Shown piece by piece: positions 1 through 9,063 of a stretch of 64,000 nucleotides of DNA. This DNA is from Pseudoalteromonas marina. GTDB lineage: Bacteria; Pseudomonadota; Gammaproteobacteria; Enterobacterales; Alteromonadaceae. The notes beneath the pieces were generated by a model. The model searched no databases, had not been told where the DNA came from, and was given only the letters and a program-made list of their open reading frames with translations. How positions within the stretch are numbered: position 1 is the stretch's first letter; each line of letters begins with the position of its first letter. The translations under genes and the position numbers were made by a program. The stretch is taken from positions 1 through 64,000 of the forward strand of contig NZ_AHCB03000011.1 of NCBI RefSeq assembly GCF_000238335.3. The letters run 5' to 3'.

Positions 1-32
1 ACTTGTACTAATTACCCGTGAGGCTTAACCAT
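1..32 (+). rRNA. rrl: 23S ribosomal RNA, 3' end (partial)
   Basis: The first bases (ACTTGTACTAATTACCCGTG, followed by AGGCTTAACC) match the conserved 3' terminus of gammaproteobacterial 23S rRNA, in which GTACTAAT-x-x-CCGTGAGGCTTAACC closes the molecule. The rest of the gene lies left of the window. The end is placed near base 32 by analogy with the E. coli terminus. The segment to base 177 is the 23S-5S spacer. Confidence 0.9.
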
Positions 33-177
33 ACAACGCCAAACGCGTTTTGTGTGACAGTTAAGCGACAGAAGTTAATGACTAAAGTAGACATTACTGA
101 AAGAAAGACTTAAAAAATATTATCAGATATTTTCCAAATTAAGTTAGTGCGTAGAAATACGGATTAACGCCCAAATT

Positions 178-294
178 TGCTTGGTGACAATAGCGTTTTG
201 GACCCACCTGACTCCATGCCGAACTCAGTAGTGAAACGAAACAGCGCCGATGATAGTGTAGCATTTGCTATGTGAAAGTAGGACATTACCAGGC
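178..294 (+). rRNA. rrf: 5S ribosomal RNA
   Basis: About 117 bases with the expected 5S layout: the 5' arm TGCTTGGTGACAATAGCG, the loop region GACCCACCTGACTCCATGCC, GAACTCAGTAGTGAAACG, and the 3' arm ending in ACATTACCAGGC. It follows the 23S end at the normal distance of about 145 bases on the same strand. This is the only intact 5S copy in the window; two decayed relatives follow. Exact ends are uncertain by 1-2 bases. Confidence 0.95.
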
Positions 295-306
295 TTCAAA
301 TAAGAG

Positions 307-337
307 AAACCCGTTACAGCAATGTGACGGGTTTTTT
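307..337 (+). terminator. Rho-independent terminator of the rRNA operon
   Basis: AAACCCGT at 307-314 pairs with ACGGGTTT at 327-334, and the stem runs into a T tract (332-337). It lies 13 bases after the 5S end, where an rrn terminator is expected. Confidence 0.85.
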
Positions 338-360
338 GCTTTCTGGAGTTTAGTAAAAGC

Positions 361-517
361 CAAGACCCTATGCCGAGCTCAGTATTTGTATTCCTATACA
401 TCAAACAAGACAGCGCGAAGGCGAGCGCCGCACAAGGCAGACCGGCACAACGTAGTGTCCCATTTGCTATGTGACCCTCTACCGCTGTGGGCACCACGAC
501 ATTAACAGGCTTCAAAT
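361..517 (+). pseudogene. Decayed 5S rRNA copy with inserted or scrambled interior
   Basis: Three blocks match the intact 5S in order: CTATGCCGAGCTCAGTA near 368-384, CATTTGCTATGTGA at 461-474, and ACATTAACAGGCTTCAAAT at about 499-517. Bases between the blocks do not match, and the whole is longer than a 5S, so it cannot fold as one. It is followed by its own terminator. I read it as a degenerate second 5S of an ancestral tandem. Short overlapping reading frames across this stretch are chance. Confidence 0.7.
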
Positions 518-522
518 TGTAG

Positions 523-553
523 AAAGCCCGACTAGCAATAGTCGGGCTTTTTT
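523..553 (+). terminator. Rho-independent terminator after the decayed 5S copy
   Basis: AAAGCCCGAC at 523-532 and GTCGGGCTTT at 541-550 form a perfect 10-bp stem with an 8-base loop, followed by T residues. Confidence 0.85.
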
Positions 554-660
554 ACGTCTGCAGAAAAGTAATCTTCAGCATTCCCTTCTCTAAAGCGTAG
601 CGTCTCCTAAGCGAAGCGCCTCTTTGTGAACAGTGTTTTGGTTATTAGTAGCACACCGAC

Positions 661-716
661 TTCAAATAAGAAAAACTCGTTAAATCAATGTGATGGTTTT
701 TTGCTGTCTGGGGTTT
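661..716 (+). repeat. Second, more decayed copy of the 5S tail and terminator
   Basis: This segment aligns almost base for base with 295-351, the region just after the intact 5S, sharing TTCAAATAAG, CAATGTGA, GGTTTTTTGCT and TCTGG. Substitutions break the terminator stem (AACTCGT against TGATGG). No recognisable 5S body precedes it; 554-660 holds nothing else I can identify. It is a relic of a third copy. Confidence 0.65.
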
Positions 717-788
717 AAAAAACCGAACCTTCAACATTCAGGTCGGGCGAGCAAAGCGACACCCGACGCTAAAAAACATCGATTATAA

Positions 789-1316
789 TTATAGTGTTCT
801 TATTTCACGAGCAGGGTTACCAGCAACAACAGTATCCGCCTCTACATTTTTAGTTACTACCGATCCCGCACCAATAACACTATTATCGCCAATAGACACG
901 CCTGCTAAAATAATTGCACCTGCACCAATCCATACGTTGTTGCCTATTATAATCGGTGCTGCAAAGTTTTCTTTATTCAGTCGCTGTGTGGGGTTAACCG
1001 CATGGGATACAGCTAGTAATTGAACATTGGGGCCTATTAAGCAGTGATCACCAATTGTTATCGCCCCCTCACTAATTGGAGCATCTAATACCGTACAGTT
1101 AATGTTTATGAAGCTACGATCACCAATAGTAATTTGATTACCATAATCGCAATGAAAACCCGATTCTATAATTACCCCTTCACCGCATTGGGCGAACAGC
1201 TCTTTAATGCGTTTTAAATTACCTTTACTTGGGCTTTTATTAAAGAGTCGGCATATTTCGCCGGTTTGTTTACGTAGCGCTAATAGCGTTTTATCTAAGC
1301 TGTTAAATGACTGCAT
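789..1316 (-). CDS. Sugar O-acetyltransferase (maltose/galactoside acetyltransferase-like)
   Basis: A 175-residue left-handed parallel beta-helix enzyme of the LacA/Maa/NodL type, which transfers acetyl from acetyl-CoA to a sugar hydroxyl. Hexapeptide-type repeats run through the protein (for example IGDRSFININ, IGDHCLIGPNVQL, IIIGNNVWIGAGAIILAGVSIGDNSVIGAGSVV). The conserved SHAV segment carries the putative catalytic His, and the C-terminal GNPAREI closes the fold. The N-terminal domain is somewhat shorter than in E. coli Maa. It stands alone, with its 3' end facing the rRNA remnants and its start divergent from the DeoR regulator. The acceptor sugar cannot be told from sequence. Confidence 0.85.
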   Translation of the reverse strand: MQSFNSLDKTLLALRKQTGEICRLFNKSPSKGNLKRIKELFAQCGEGVIIESGFHCDYGNQITIGDRSFININCTVLDAPISEGAITIGDHCLIGPNVQLLAVSHAVNPTQRLNKENFAAPIIIGNNVWIGAGAIILAGVSIGDNSVIGAGSVVTKNVEADTVVAGNPAREIRTL

Positions 1317-1417
1317 TAAGGCTTCTTTGATTGATTAACTGATCCTAGCGCTATTTTACCTTTATTATTCCTTGTTGAAAGCTGCTTTATTTTTGCTCGT
1401 TCACTTGCCATTTAACT

Positions 1418-1485
1418 AGTTTCGTTTAGAATTAAATATATTTCGAAACGAAACTTAATTTACGAGCTTTATGACTAAACGAAAC
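1418..1485 (+). promoter_or_regulatory. Probable DeoR-family operator with three half-sites
   Basis: AGTTTCGTTT at 1418-1427 is the exact reverse complement of AAACGAAACT at 1446-1455, and AAACGAAAC recurs at 1477-1485 inside codons 3-5 of the regulator gene. TTTCGTTT-type repeats are typical operators of DeoR regulators such as AgaR. The location suggests autoregulation of the regulator, and through it glmS. Confidence 0.65.
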
Positions 1486-2235
1486 ACACAGCAACGCCGT
1501 CATTTAATACTTACTCAGGTAAATGAGCTAGGTGAAGTGGCTGTTGAAAAGCTCGCTGAGCAGTTTCAAACATCTGAAGTAACCATTCGTAAAGATTTAA
1601 CTGCGCTTGAAAAAAGCGGCTTGTTACTGCGCCGTTATGGTGGAGCTATTGCACTGCCTAAAGAAATCGTTACCGACGAAATAGACTCTAAACGCAAAGT
1701 AGCAATAGCTAAGGCTGCAGCAGCACTTATAAAAGATCATAACCGCATTATTATTGATAGCGGGCGCACTACGGCCGCTATGATCCCAGAGCTTGCAAAT
1801 AAGCGAGGGTTAGTTGTAATGACCAACGCGATTAAAGTGGCGAGCCGTTTACTATCACTTGAAAACGAGCCAACACTTTTAATGACCGGTGGTACATGGG
1901 ATCCACATTCTGAGTCGTTTCAGGGGCAAGTTGCCGAAAACGTATTATGCTCTTATGACTTCGATCAATTATTTATTGGTGCAGATGGCATAGATGTAAA
2001 GCGCGGCACGACTACCTTTAATGAGTTAGTTGGCTTAAGCCAAGTAATGGCAAAAGCAGCTCGCGAAGTAATCGTTATGGTTGAATCAGATAAGATTGGC
2101 CGAAAAATACCAAATTTAGAATTACCGTGGAAAATAGTAACCACATTAATAACCGATACTGGCTTAGCAGATGATAAACGCAAAGCGATAGAGGCGTGTG
2201 GTGTAAAACTAATTTGTGCAGAGATTATTGATTAG
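1471..2235 (+). CDS. DeoR-family transcriptional regulator upstream of glmS
   Basis: A 254-residue DeoR repressor. The N-terminal winged helix (about residues 8-60) contains VEKLAEQFQTSEVTIRKDLTALEKSGLLLRR. The C-terminal sugar-phosphate sensor has IIDSGRTTAAM, MTNAIKVASRL, GGTWDP and LFIGADGID, as in GlpR and AgaR. Such proteins usually respond to a phosphosugar. It sits 46 bases before glmS on the same strand, so an amino-sugar phosphate effector is a reasonable inference. The start is supported by family length, and a TTTCGTTT-type operator overlaps it. Confidence 0.88.
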   Translation: MTKRNTQQRRHLILTQVNELGEVAVEKLAEQFQTSEVTIRKDLTALEKSGLLLRRYGGAIALPKEIVTDEIDSKRKVAIAKAAAALIKDHNRIIIDSGRTTAAMIPELANKRGLVVMTNAIKVASRLLSLENEPTLLMTGGTWDPHSESFQGQVAENVLCSYDFDQLFIGADGIDVKRGTTTFNELVGLSQVMAKAAREVIVMVESDKIGRKIPNLELPWKIVTTLITDTGLADDKRKAIEACGVKLICAEIID

Positions 2236-2281
2236 TAACTACAAAGCGAGTTACTAGAATTAAAAAATTAATGGAGACACT

Positions 2282-4102
2282 ATGTGTGGAATAGTTGGGG
2301 CAGTTGCAGAACGTCCAGTAAATAAAATTTTAGTTGAAGGCCTTAAACGTCTTGAATACCGTGGCTACGACTCTGCCGGTGTAGCACTTTTAGAAGGCTC
2401 TACACTAAATACTGTAAAAGCAGTCGGTAAAGTAGTTAACGTAGAGGCTGCACTTGAGAAAGCAGGCGTTAGCGGTCATACAGGTATTGCACACACACGC
2501 TGGGCAACACACGGCAGCGTTACTGAAGAAAACGCTCACCCGCATGTATCAAATAACCAGCTAGCACTCGTGCATAATGGTATTATTGAAAATCACGCAA
2601 GCCTACGCGCATCGCTTAAAGAAGAAGGCTACGAGTTCCTATCTGAAACCGATACCGAAGTAATGGTGCACTTAATTCATAAGCTTCGTAAGCAACACAC
2701 TACGTTACTTGCATCTGTTCAAGCCGCAGTTAAGCAATTTGAAGGTGCGTTTGGTACCGTTGTATTTGATAAAGCAAACGACAACGAAATCATCGTAGCG
2801 CGCTCAGGTAGCCCACTTGTAATAGGTTTAGGCCTTGGCGAAAACTTTATTGCCTCTGATCAGTTAGCACTATTACCCGTTACACGTAGCTTCATCTTTT
2901 TAGAAGAAGGCGACGTAGCCCGCATTACACGTGACACTGTTGAAATTTTTGATGAAAATGGCGACGCTGTAGAGCGCGAAGTTATTGAATCAAATATCAC
3001 GCAAGACGCTTCAGGCAAGGGCGACTACCGCCACTACATGCTAAAAGAAATTTACGAGCAACCACTTGCGGTACGCAATACCCTTGAAGGGCGTTTAAAC
3101 GACGACCGCGTAGCAATTGACGCCTTTGGCGACAGCGCTCAGCAAATATTTAAAGATGTAAAACACGTACAAATTATTGCCTGTGGTACGTCATACCATT
3201 CAGGTATGGTTGCCCGTTACTGGCTTGAGCAATTTGCAGGCGTTAGCTGTAATGTTGAGATTGCCTCTGAGTTCCGTTACCGCCAATCGTATGTACACGA
3301 AAACAGCCTGCTTGTGACTATTTCTCAATCGGGTGAAACAGCCGATACGCTAGCGGCATTACGCTTAGCTAAAGAGCAAGGTTACATGGCATCAATGACC
3401 ATTTGTAACGTACCGGGTTCATCGCTTGTACGCGAATCTGACCTTGCCTTTATGACCAAAGCCGGCGCTGAAATTGGTGTAGCTTCTACTAAAGCATTTA
3501 CAACACAATTAGTTGGTTTGTTAATGCTTACTGCGTCTATAGCCCAAGAAAAACAGCTTGATCAAAGTGCCATTGTAAATGCTATAAAAGTACTTCCTGC
3601 TAAGCTTGAAGAAACATTACTGCTTGCTGATGGCATTGCAGATCTTGCAGAAGAATTTGCCGACAAGCATCACTCACTGTTTTTAGGTCGTGGCTCGCAA
3701 TACCCAATTGCAATGGAAGGTGCGCTTAAACTTAAAGAAATTTCGTACATTCACGCAGAAGCCTACGCAGCGGGCGAGCTTAAACATGGGCCACTTGCAC
3801 TTATTGATGCCGACATGCCAATTATTGTTGTAGCACCAAACAATGAGCTATTAGAAAAGCTTAAATCAAACGTAGAAGAAGTACGTGCACGTGGCGGCAT
3901 TATTTACGTATTCGCAGATAAAGATTCACACTTTGAATCAGACGACACAATGCGTGTAATCAACGTAAACCACACTGACGACATTATTGCGCCAATTGTT
4001 TACACATTGCCATTACAGTTACTGTCGTACTACGTAGCGGTAATTAAAGGTACTGACGTTGACCAGCCACGTAACTTAGCTAAATCGGTTACTGTTGAGT
4101 AA
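2282..4102 (+). CDS. glmS: Glutamine-fructose-6-phosphate aminotransferase (isomerizing)
   Basis: A 606-residue GlmS, close to the usual 609. It makes glucosamine-6-phosphate from fructose-6-phosphate and glutamine in the cytosol, the first committed step to UDP-GlcNAc for peptidoglycan and LPS. The N-terminal class II amidotransferase domain begins [10 protein letters not shown] with the catalytic Cys after the start Met, followed by [11 protein letters not shown] and HTRWATHG. Two SIS domains follow ([26 protein letters not shown]), and the C-terminus ends in [13 protein letters not shown] as in E. coli. The gene follows the DeoR regulator and is closed by a strong terminator. Confidence 0.98.
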   Translation: MCGIVGAVAERPVNKILVEGLKRLEYRGYDSAGVALLEGSTLNTVKAVGKVVNVEAALEKAGVSGHTGIAHTRWATHGSVTEENAHPHVSNNQLALVHNGIIENHASLRASLKEEGYEFLSETDTEVMVHLIHKLRKQHTTLLASVQAAVKQFEGAFGTVVFDKANDNEIIVARSGSPLVIGLGLGENFIASDQLALLPVTRSFIFLEEGDVARITRDTVEIFDENGDAVEREVIESNITQDASGKGDYRHYMLKEIYEQPLAVRNTLEGRLNDDRVAIDAFGDSAQQIFKDVKHVQIIACGTSYHSGMVARYWLEQFAGVSCNVEIASEFRYRQSYVHENSLLVTISQSGETADTLAALRLAKEQGYMASMTICNVPGSSLVRESDLAFMTKAGAEIGVASTKAFTTQLVGLLMLTASIAQEKQLDQSAIVNAIKVLPAKLEETLLLADGIADLAEEFADKHHSLFLGRGSQYPIAMEGALKLKEISYIHAEAYAAGELKHGPLALIDADMPIIVVAPNNELLEKLKSNVEEVRARGGIIYVFADKDSHFESDDTMRVINVNHTDDIIAPIVYTLPLQLLSYYVAVIKGTDVDQPRNLAKSVTVE

Positions 4103-4133
4103 AATCAAAAGGTTATAGGTTTTTATTTATGTT

Positions 4134-4159
4134 AAAAAAGCGCTTAAGGCGCTTTTTTT
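4134..4159 (+). terminator. Rho-independent terminator of glmS
   Basis: AAAAAAGCGC and GCGCTTTTTTT flank a TTAAG loop about 30 bases after the glmS stop. Confidence 0.9.
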
Positions 4160-4212
4160 GTACCTAAAAGTCTGTTAGCTTAAGTAACTTATTATTCTCT
4201 AAGGGATTAGTC

Positions 4213-5403
4213 ATGCGTTTATTTGCAGTCATTTGTTTTGTTAGCTTTTTTGCTTTTAGTTCACAAAGTGTCTTTGCCCAATCTGGCACTAAACAGCAAA
4301 GTACTGATTACTCTCAGTTCACGCACTCTATTAAATCGGCTGTTTTAAACGAAGAGCGTACTGTTGTAGTCCAGCTACCAAAGAGCTACCTAGCTGAGCC
4401 AAACAAAGTTTATCCGGTTATTTATCGTCTTGATGGCGCGGGTAACATACCGCTTATAAGTGCTGTGATGGAGCGCTTGCAAAATGATAATCGTGCGCCC
4501 GAGGTTATTATTGTCGCTATTGAAAACACCAATCGCTTAAGAGATTTATACCCCACAGTTAATAAAGAGCCACAAGGCCCGGTAGATGAAGGCGGTGGTG
4601 CAGCAAAGTTTTTAGCATTTATTGAGCAAGAACTTATGCCCTTAATTAATAAAAGTTATCGTACGCACAATTATAATGTGATTGCAGGGGCCTCTGCGGC
4701 AGGCGTGTTTGCACTTTATACAATGCAAGCTAACCCAGATCTTTTCCAAGCGCATATTGCCTATAGCCCAGCGGTTTGGTGGAACTATGGTGCATCGGTA
4801 AAAGCAACTAAGGCGTTTATTAATACATCAAAAGACCTAAATAACTATGTTTACATTAATATAGGCGAAGAAGCAGGCATAATGCGTGAGCGATACAATG
4901 AACTTCAGCAAGCTTTGCAATCTAATAGCTTGCCAAATTTACGCTTCTTTAGTGATGCGTTTGATGGTATCTCGCATAACCTGACTTCGGTTGCTGGTTC
5001 ATTTAATGCCTATCACAACTTATTTTTGCCTAAACAAATGCCCATAAGTGCTTTAATTGACGATGTAACCTCTATTGATACTTATTATCAAAGCTTATCT
5101 CAACAATGGGGCGAGCAGATTGCGCCATCGGATCGCGCTGTTAGATCACTCGGTTATAACTTAACGGGCAGCAAGCAATTTACCCGTGCTATTGAAGTGT
5201 TTAAGTACAATATAAAAAACCACCCAAAATCAGTCGATGCGTTTTCAGCCTTATCTTATGGCTATGAAATGCAAGGCGATACTCGCCAAGCGCTTGAACA
5301 GATGGAATTTGCTTTAACGATAGTAGACGACTCATATCCTTATATACATTACTTAAAAGAAACAAAAGCTAGATTACAAACGCAGCTAAGTAAAACGCAA
5401 TAA
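4213..5403 (+). CDS. Secreted alpha/beta-hydrolase (esterase D/IroE-like) with C-terminal TPR
   Basis: A 396-residue protein with a Sec signal peptide (about residues 1-22, ending SVFAQ). The body resembles the putative esterase family (enterobactin and bacillibactin esterases): the early strand KVYPVIYRLDG, the nucleophile elbow IAGASAAGVF and a likely catalytic His in DGISHN. The elbow reads G-A-S-A-A-G instead of the common G-x-S-x-G-G. After about residue 300 comes a TPR-like helical region (ALSYGYEMQGDTRQALEQMEFAL). A related esterase lies 1.6 kb downstream, beyond the helicase. The periplasmic substrate is unknown; no iron-transport gene is adjacent. Confidence 0.8.
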   Translation: MRLFAVICFVSFFAFSSQSVFAQSGTKQQSTDYSQFTHSIKSAVLNEERTVVVQLPKSYLAEPNKVYPVIYRLDGAGNIPLISAVMERLQNDNRAPEVIIVAIENTNRLRDLYPTVNKEPQGPVDEGGGAAKFLAFIEQELMPLINKSYRTHNYNVIAGASAAGVFALYTMQANPDLFQAHIAYSPAVWWNYGASVKATKAFINTSKDLNNYVYINIGEEAGIMRERYNELQQALQSNSLPNLRFFSDAFDGISHNLTSVAGSFNAYHNLFLPKQMPISALIDDVTSIDTYYQSLSQQWGEQIAPSDRAVRSLGYNLTGSKQFTRAIEVFKYNIKNHPKSVDAFSALSYGYEMQGDTRQALEQMEFALTIVDDSYPYIHYLKETKARLQTQLSKTQ

Positions 5404-5562
5404 TGTAAAAGGATAAAGCGCAGGGAGAGCCTGCGCTTACAGTTACCCTTACAACACGTAGCTGTTACCTATGAGAACATTTAAATCACTAATCCCTACT
5501 TAATAAGCGCTAAATACGCTAAAATTACAGGCTACATTTTTAGCAATGAGCCCGTAATATTC

Positions 5563-6870
5563 ATGACCTCAGCAACAAGCCCTAGCACTTTTAACGAACT
5601 TGGCCTTATTCCAGAGCTACAAGCTCGTTTAACCGATTTGGAATATAGCCAACCTACGCCAATTCAAGCTAAGGCGATTCCAAGTGTACTGGCTGGTAGC
5701 GATTTAATTGCAGGTGCAAATACTGGCTCAGGTAAAACAGCAACGTTTGCTTTGCCTATGTTGCAAAAGTTATTTTTAGAGCAAGGCGCTAAAAAAACAG
5801 CGAGCAAAGGTAACTTTGTCACTGGGCTTATTTTGGTACCTACCCGTGAGCTTGCAACGCAGGTGGCTGATAGCGTTAAATCGTATTCTGCTAACTTTAA
5901 TGGCGCCATTAAAACGGTGGCTGTATTTGGTGGTGTATCGGTTAATACACAAATGCAGGCTCTACGTGGCGGCGCCGATATTATCGTGGCAACACCTGGC
6001 CGTTTACTCGATTTAATCTCAAGCAATGCGATTAAGCTCGATAAAGTAACGACCTTAGTGCTTGATGAAGCCGACCGCATGCTAAGCCTTGGCTTTACCG
6101 AAGAACTTGCTGAGTTATTAGCGTTAATGCCTGCTAAAAAACAAACAATGTTGTTTTCAGCAACCTTCCCAGAGCAAGTCACTCTATTAACGCAAGAGCT
6201 GTTAACTAACCCTGTTGAAATACAAGTTCAAAGCAAAGACGAAAGCACCTTAGTACAGCGCGTATTTACGGTTAATAAAGGCGAAAAAACTACGGTTTTA
6301 GCGCATTTAATTAAAGAGCATCAATGGCGCCAAGCGCTTATTTTTGTAAACGCTAAAAAAGACTGTGAGCACTTAGTGGGTAAGCTTGAAAAGCGTGGTA
6401 TTAACGCACAGGTATTTCATGGTGATAAAGGCCAAAGTGAGCGTACTCGCGTAATTGAAAAATTTAAAGCCGGTGAAATAGAAGTACTTATAGCCACTGA
6501 TATAGCAGCCCGTGGTTTAGATATTGCCAAACTGCCTGTTGTTATTAACTTTAACTTACCGCGTAGCCCCGCCGATTACATGCACCGTATTGGCCGAAGC
6601 GGCCGTGCCGGTGAAGTGGGTTTAGCGTTATCGTTAATTGATTATGAAGACTTTCATCACTTTAAAATAATCGAAAAGAAAAACAAACTGCGCTTAGAGC
6701 GTGAAGAAGTAACCGGTTTTGCAGTTAACCAAGCAAACCTTGATGCAGCACAAGCACTTAAAAACGATAAGCCAATGGCAAAGCCTGCAGGCACAGGTAA
6801 GAAAAAGAAGAAAAACAAAGTTAACCCAGAAGATGATGCATGGAGTGGTTGGCGAAACCGTTCTAAGTAA
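5563..6870 (+). CDS. DEAD-box ATP-dependent RNA helicase, RhlE-like
   Basis: A 435-residue cytosolic RNA helicase with the full motif set: Q motif (YSQPTPIQAKAIP), Walker A (ANTGSGKT), PTRELA, TPGRLLD, DEAD (VLDEADRML), SAT (LFSATFP), then domain 2 with VFHGDKGQ, IATDIAARGLDIAKLPVVINF and HRIGRSGRAGEVG. The C-terminal tail is short and basic, with a lysine run near residue 415. RhlE-type helicases act in ribosome assembly and RNA turnover, often in the cold. It is a single gene between two secreted esterases with no evident functional link. Confidence 0.93.
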   Translation: MTSATSPSTFNELGLIPELQARLTDLEYSQPTPIQAKAIPSVLAGSDLIAGANTGSGKTATFALPMLQKLFLEQGAKKTASKGNFVTGLILVPTRELATQVADSVKSYSANFNGAIKTVAVFGGVSVNTQMQALRGGADIIVATPGRLLDLISSNAIKLDKVTTLVLDEADRMLSLGFTEELAELLALMPAKKQTMLFSATFPEQVTLLTQELLTNPVEIQVQSKDESTLVQRVFTVNKGEKTTVLAHLIKEHQWRQALIFVNAKKDCEHLVGKLEKRGINAQVFHGDKGQSERTRVIEKFKAGEIEVLIATDIAARGLDIAKLPVVINFNLPRSPADYMHRIGRSGRAGEVGLALSLIDYEDFHHFKIIEKKNKLRLEREEVTGFAVNQANLDAAQALKNDKPMAKPAGTGKKKKKNKVNPEDDAWSGWRNRSK

Positions 6871-6974
6871 GGTTTTATAGTCACTTTATATTAGGCAGTT
6901 ACCTTTATGAGGCGCTGCCTTCTTTACTGTTTGGGCAAATATAAGTGTAGCTGTAGTTTATAAAGGGAAATTAA

Positions 6975-7826
6975 GTGAATTTACCAACCAAATGGCTATT
7001 GCTGCTTTGTGTATTAACTTGTTTTAAATTAAGTGCAAATACGCCATATGAAATTCCTAGAAGTAGCGTTATTCAGCTAACAGAACTTTCTAGTAAGCGT
7101 GTTTACCCTGTTTTTATTCAACTCCCTAAGTCATATAAAAATAAGCCAGATAAAACATATCCAGTTATTTATTTAACCGATGCGCCGTATACCTTTCCTA
7201 TAGTGGCAGGGGCTACACGGTTTCCTATGAATAGCGGCAAAATGCAGCAAGCAATTATTGTTGCCATTGGTTATGAAAAAGAGTCTATTGGATCAGCTAG
7301 TCGAATTAGAGACTACACACCTACCTTTGCAAAGGATTGGAAAAAACAAACAGGTAATGCGCAAGGGCACATTAAGTTTATTAAAAACACCGTGTTCCCT
7401 TATATTGAGCAAAACTACCGAGCAAGTCACACACAAAAAACCTACATAGGTAACTCGCTAGGCGGCTTATTTGGTGCCACTGTTTTATTTACGATGCCCG
7501 ACTTATTTAGCCATTATATTATTGGTAGCCCGTCTGTTTGGTTTAATAGCAACGCAATCTTATCGCTACAAGCAAATAAACCTAAAGTGCCTACAAAGGT
7601 TTATATATCGGTGGGAGCAAAGGAAACCCCTGCTTTTGGTGAAGGGCAAAATATGGTTGAGGGTACCAAGCTATTGGTACAAAAAATTAATGCACTTAGC
7701 AGTAACAACATACAATTAAAAAGCGTGATTATTGAAGGGGCGAGCCATGCAACCGCATTTCCTACTACTGCAATACAAGGGCTTGATTGGGTGTTGGGAA
7801 TAACACCAATCGACTCAAATATTTAA
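6975..7826 (+). CDS. Secreted alpha/beta-hydrolase, putative esterase family
   Basis: A 283-residue hydrolase that begins with GTG after GGGAAA. A signal peptide covers about residues 1-21. The fold matches the enterochelin-esterase-like family: YPVIYLTDAPY, the nucleophile elbow YIGNSLGGLFGA (G-N-S-L-G-G) and the C-terminal His in EGASHATAFP. It is a shorter relative of the 4213-5403 protein without the TPR tail. Both are exported and likely act on small esters in the periplasm. The substrate is not evident. The next gene is convergent. Confidence 0.82.
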   Translation: MNLPTKWLLLLCVLTCFKLSANTPYEIPRSSVIQLTELSSKRVYPVFIQLPKSYKNKPDKTYPVIYLTDAPYTFPIVAGATRFPMNSGKMQQAIIVAIGYEKESIGSASRIRDYTPTFAKDWKKQTGNAQGHIKFIKNTVFPYIEQNYRASHTQKTYIGNSLGGLFGATVLFTMPDLFSHYIIGSPSVWFNSNAILSLQANKPKVPTKVYISVGAKETPAFGEGQNMVEGTKLLVQKINALSSNNIQLKSVIIEGASHATAFPTTAIQGLDWVLGITPIDSNI

Positions 7827-7994
7827 TCATTCTAGCGTGCTAAATAGATTGCTAACAGCGTTATAAATTTCTCATTTAGAACAACTACATGTCGATATTT
7901 ATGCCTTGTTATCACGCTATTTATCTGTCGCTATAAATGCCTAATAACTTAACACGATTGGTGCAGCCAATAAGCCCTAAAGGGCAATAAAAGC

Positions 7995-8897
7995 TTAAGC
8001 GCTTTCAAGTTCCTGTTTCCAGTTTACCAGCACTTCAATAAACTCTGGGCCTATACCACAGCAACCCCCAATAACAGTTGCACCCAGAGCGTGCCACTTT
8101 TTTGCAAAGCCTAGGTATTCTGAAGGTGAAATATCACGATACGCTTGCGAGCCTTGATTAGCTTGATAGTCATGGGCAATAGGCGTAAAGCCGTTTGCAA
8201 AGGCGCCCAAAGCCACGGTTTTATTAAGCTTCGACAATACCTTATTAGTATCTATTAAGGCTTGTTCTATTACTTCAGGGATCGAGCAATTAAATAAAAT
8301 ACCTGCAATATTGTGATCAAGCAGTTCGGTTACGGCGTCAGTTACAAATTCGCCTGAGCGCAGGGTTGCTAGTTCGCTAACTTCATCATTTAAGGTAAAT
8401 GCGTAATAGCACGGTTTGTTTGAATTTTTAAGTACGCTTGCCATTACTTGTGCTTCTTCAATGCTAGAAATAGTTTCGCCAATCCATAAATCTACATACT
8501 CGTTTTGTGCTTCGTAAAGTGTATTTAAAATAGTAAAACCACGCTTACGTTCAAATAGCTCCGGGCGGTAAGAGCCAAATACCGGAGGAAGCGAACCTGC
8601 TACCAGTATATTTTTATTTGCACTTTGAGCCGCTTTTTTTGCAATGATTGCAGCTTGGTTAGCAAGCTCGGCACCCTGTGCATCATAAAGCGCTTCGCCT
8701 AAATGAAACGGTACACAGGCGTAACTATTTACAGTAATTACTTCAGCGCCAGCATCTATAAACCCAGAGTGTGCTTGAGTAACAAAGTGTGGCGCTTCTA
8801 TAAGTGCCTGCGCACTCCAAAGAGGTTGCGTAAACGGAGCGCCAATGCGTTTAAGTTCGCGGCCCATACCACCATCTAAAATAATTACTTTTTTCAT
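7995..8897 (-). CDS. Homocysteine S-methyltransferase family protein (MmuM/BHMT-like)
   Basis: About 300 residues starting MKKVIILDGGMGREL. An upstream ATG would add 12 residues, but the start at 8897 has TGGAAG in front and matches the family. The barrel carries the zinc ligands of the family: Cys in ILFNCSIPE and the pair in IGGCCGIGP near the C-terminus. Members methylate homocysteine to methionine using S-methylmethionine or another methyl donor, or demethylate related thio compounds. It is a single gene. An ATGACGTCAT palindrome upstream resembles half a MetJ site but is not convincing. Confidence 0.85.
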   Translation of the reverse strand: MKKVIILDGGMGRELKRIGAPFTQPLWSAQALIEAPHFVTQAHSGFIDAGAEVITVNSYACVPFHLGEALYDAQGAELANQAAIIAKKAAQSANKNILVAGSLPPVFGSYRPELFERKRGFTILNTLYEAQNEYVDLWIGETISSIEEAQVMASVLKNSNKPCYYAFTLNDEVSELATLRSGEFVTDAVTELLDHNIAGILFNCSIPEVIEQALIDTNKVLSKLNKTVALGAFANGFTPIAHDYQANQGSQAYRDISPSEYLGFAKKWHALGATVIGGCCGIGPEFIEVLVNWKQELESA

Positions 8898-9012
8898 AAT
8901 AAGCTTCCACTGTTCTATACAATATGACGTCATTCAAGCATGTTTTGCTTAAAAATATAGTGAAACTTCATCAGGTTTAACATGAAAATAGCTCAATACT
9001 TTTTAATAGACA

Positions 9013-9045
9013 CAAAAAAAGCGACTGCCTAAAGGCGTCGCTTAC
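9013..9045 (-). terminator. Terminator of the DUF3297 gene
   Basis: AAGCGAC at 9019-9025 pairs with GTCGCTT at 9037-9043. On the minus strand the stem is followed by a run of T (the plus-strand A run at 9013-9020). It lies about 20 bases after the stop at 9064. Confidence 0.85.
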
Positions 9046-9063
9046 TTTTAAATAAGGATTAGC

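Noticed and set aside
225..515. Open reading frames of 77 and 96 codons across the 5S region on both strands
   Set aside because: They run over the 5S gene and its decayed copy, have no ribosome site, and show no protein family features.
8924..8933. ATGACGTCAT palindrome before the homocysteine methyltransferase gene as a MetJ site
   Set aside because: MetJ needs at least two tandem AGACGTCT-like boxes; only one imperfect box is present.
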